A stretch of 23,980 bases of DNA from JBBAFB01 sp041655595. Lineage in GTDB: Bacteria > Bacillota > DULZ01. Of this stretch, positions 23,514 to 23,980 are shown in pieces. The notes under the pieces are model-generated. The model was not told where the DNA came from. It saw only the letters and a list, made by a program, of their open reading frames with translations, and did not search any database. The stretch covers positions 1 through 23,980 of the forward strand of contig JBBAFB010000018.1 of NCBI GenBank assembly GCA_041655595.1. Direction: 5' to 3'. A program made the position numbers and the translations under genes. Numbering within the stretch: position 1 is the stretch's first letter; each line of letters starts with the position of its first letter.

Positions 23514-23837
23514 GCCGAAAACGTCTCAAGGGCTTGATTTGCAGTTCCAGTTTTTTTATCTCAGTTCCACACGAAAAAGGAAGGAATGGCGGACAACTTG
23601 GCGAATGAAATAATGGTGGGAAATGGTATCCACATGGTAAACCATGGGAACGGACCTTCCGGTTTGCTTGATTATGCTTTCAAAACCATGTTAGGGGAAA
23701 GCCCCGCTTAAGAGTTTCTTAAACCTCGTGGAATTCTCTTCATCTTCAAAAATTATTTGCCCGCTAGTACCTCCTGGTACCTCGTGGGGATAATAGCCTT
23801 AACTTCTCTTTTGTTAAAAGGTAGGAGTCGCTATCAT
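23514..23837. other. Stretch without a convincing gene; one weak small ORF
   Basis: Between the tRNA terminator and the transposase fragment there is no clear gene. An ATG at 23586 behind AAAGGAAGGA opens a 41-codon frame (MADNLANEIMVGNGIHMVNH...) ending at 23711 that I do not recognise. It lies in the same frame as the transposase remnant downstream. Small palindromes occur, for instance CATGGT-AA-ACCATG around 23634-23647, and a GTACCTC direct repeat near 23767-23783. The region may be decayed mobile-element sequence. Confidence 0.35.
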
Positions 23838-23980
23838 AAACCACAAGGACCGTCAGACATTGATGAAAAAATTGAAAAATATATGAAGGAGCTTGATGAA
23901 ACAGATATAGCCGAAGCTAATGATAGAAAACTTAGCGACGAAGAAATCAAAACAATATTAGAGGAACTAGAAAAGCGGAA
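23838..23980 (+). pseudogene. IS1182-type transposase fragment, broken upstream and cut by the window edge
   Basis: The frame reads DIDEKIEKYMKELDETDIAE and then NDRKLSDEEIKTILEELEKR to the right edge. This is the helical insertion typical of one branch of IS1182-family DDE transposases, normally near the middle of a roughly 450-500-aa protein, after the first catalytic Asp and an N-S/H-K-x-x-N segment. Upstream in this frame there is no start or N-terminal homology before a stop at 23709. A different frame reads AIINHKDRQTL just before, hinting at a frameshift or a deletion. The insertion sequence is therefore either degenerate or 5'-deleted; what follows to the right is not visible. Confidence 0.6.

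Noticed and set aside
1..23980. CRISPR arrays, rRNA genes, phage modules or classical defence systems
   Set aside because: No regularly spaced repeats, rRNA-like sequence, phage structural genes or recognisable defence domains were seen.

Overview
The window looks like part of the chromosome of an anaerobic, amino-acid-fermenting, low-to-medium-GC Firmicute, probably a Clostridia/Peptococcaceae-type organism. The grounds are a selenium-dependent glycine reductase operon of the Stickland type, a rubredoxin, a RecD2 helicase, strong AGGAGG-type ribosome binding sites with frequent TTG and GTG starts, and many hairpin-plus-T-run terminators. No taxonomic assignment is possible from the sequence alone.

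Region 1 (1-5726) is the distal part of a glycine reductase operon in the order grdE-grdA-grdB-grdC-grdD, closed by an intrinsic terminator. grdE is cut by the left edge. grdA and grdB each contain one in-frame UGA that must be read as selenocysteine, and each is followed by a candidate bacterial SECIS hairpin. Together the products reduce glycine (components A and B) and release acetyl phosphate (component C). The usual upstream partners (grdX, thioredoxin, thioredoxin reductase) and the Sec machinery are not in view.

Region 2 (5727-10452) holds single-gene units: mtnA (methylthioribose-1-phosphate isomerase), a two-zinc-ribbon protein with a long, possibly structured leader, a convergent rubredoxin sharing a bidirectional terminator, a divergent PlsY-like membrane protein, an MscS-type mechanosensitive channel, and a small AbrB-type DNA-binding protein preceded by a possible mini-ORF.

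Region 3 (10453-22190) is dominated by one 8.6-kb gene for a giant cyclic beta-1,2-glucan synthase-like protein (GT84 + glucoamylase-like cyclization domain + GH94). Then come recD2 and lepB (signal peptidase I). No glucan exporter gene lies next to the synthase.

Region 4 (22191-23980) contains a repeated hairpin, a soluble chemoreceptor-like protein with an N-terminal sugar-diacid-recognition-type domain (minus strand), a divergently transcribed tRNA-Ala(GGC) with its own promoter and a hairpin leader, and a broken IS1182-type transposase fragment running off the right edge.

I did not find a clear-cut unknown multi-gene system. The best leads are the giant glucan synthase with a palindrome in its upstream region next to an AbrB-type gene, the structured leader before the zinc-ribbon gene, the divergent PlsY-like protein, and several regulatory-looking hairpins.
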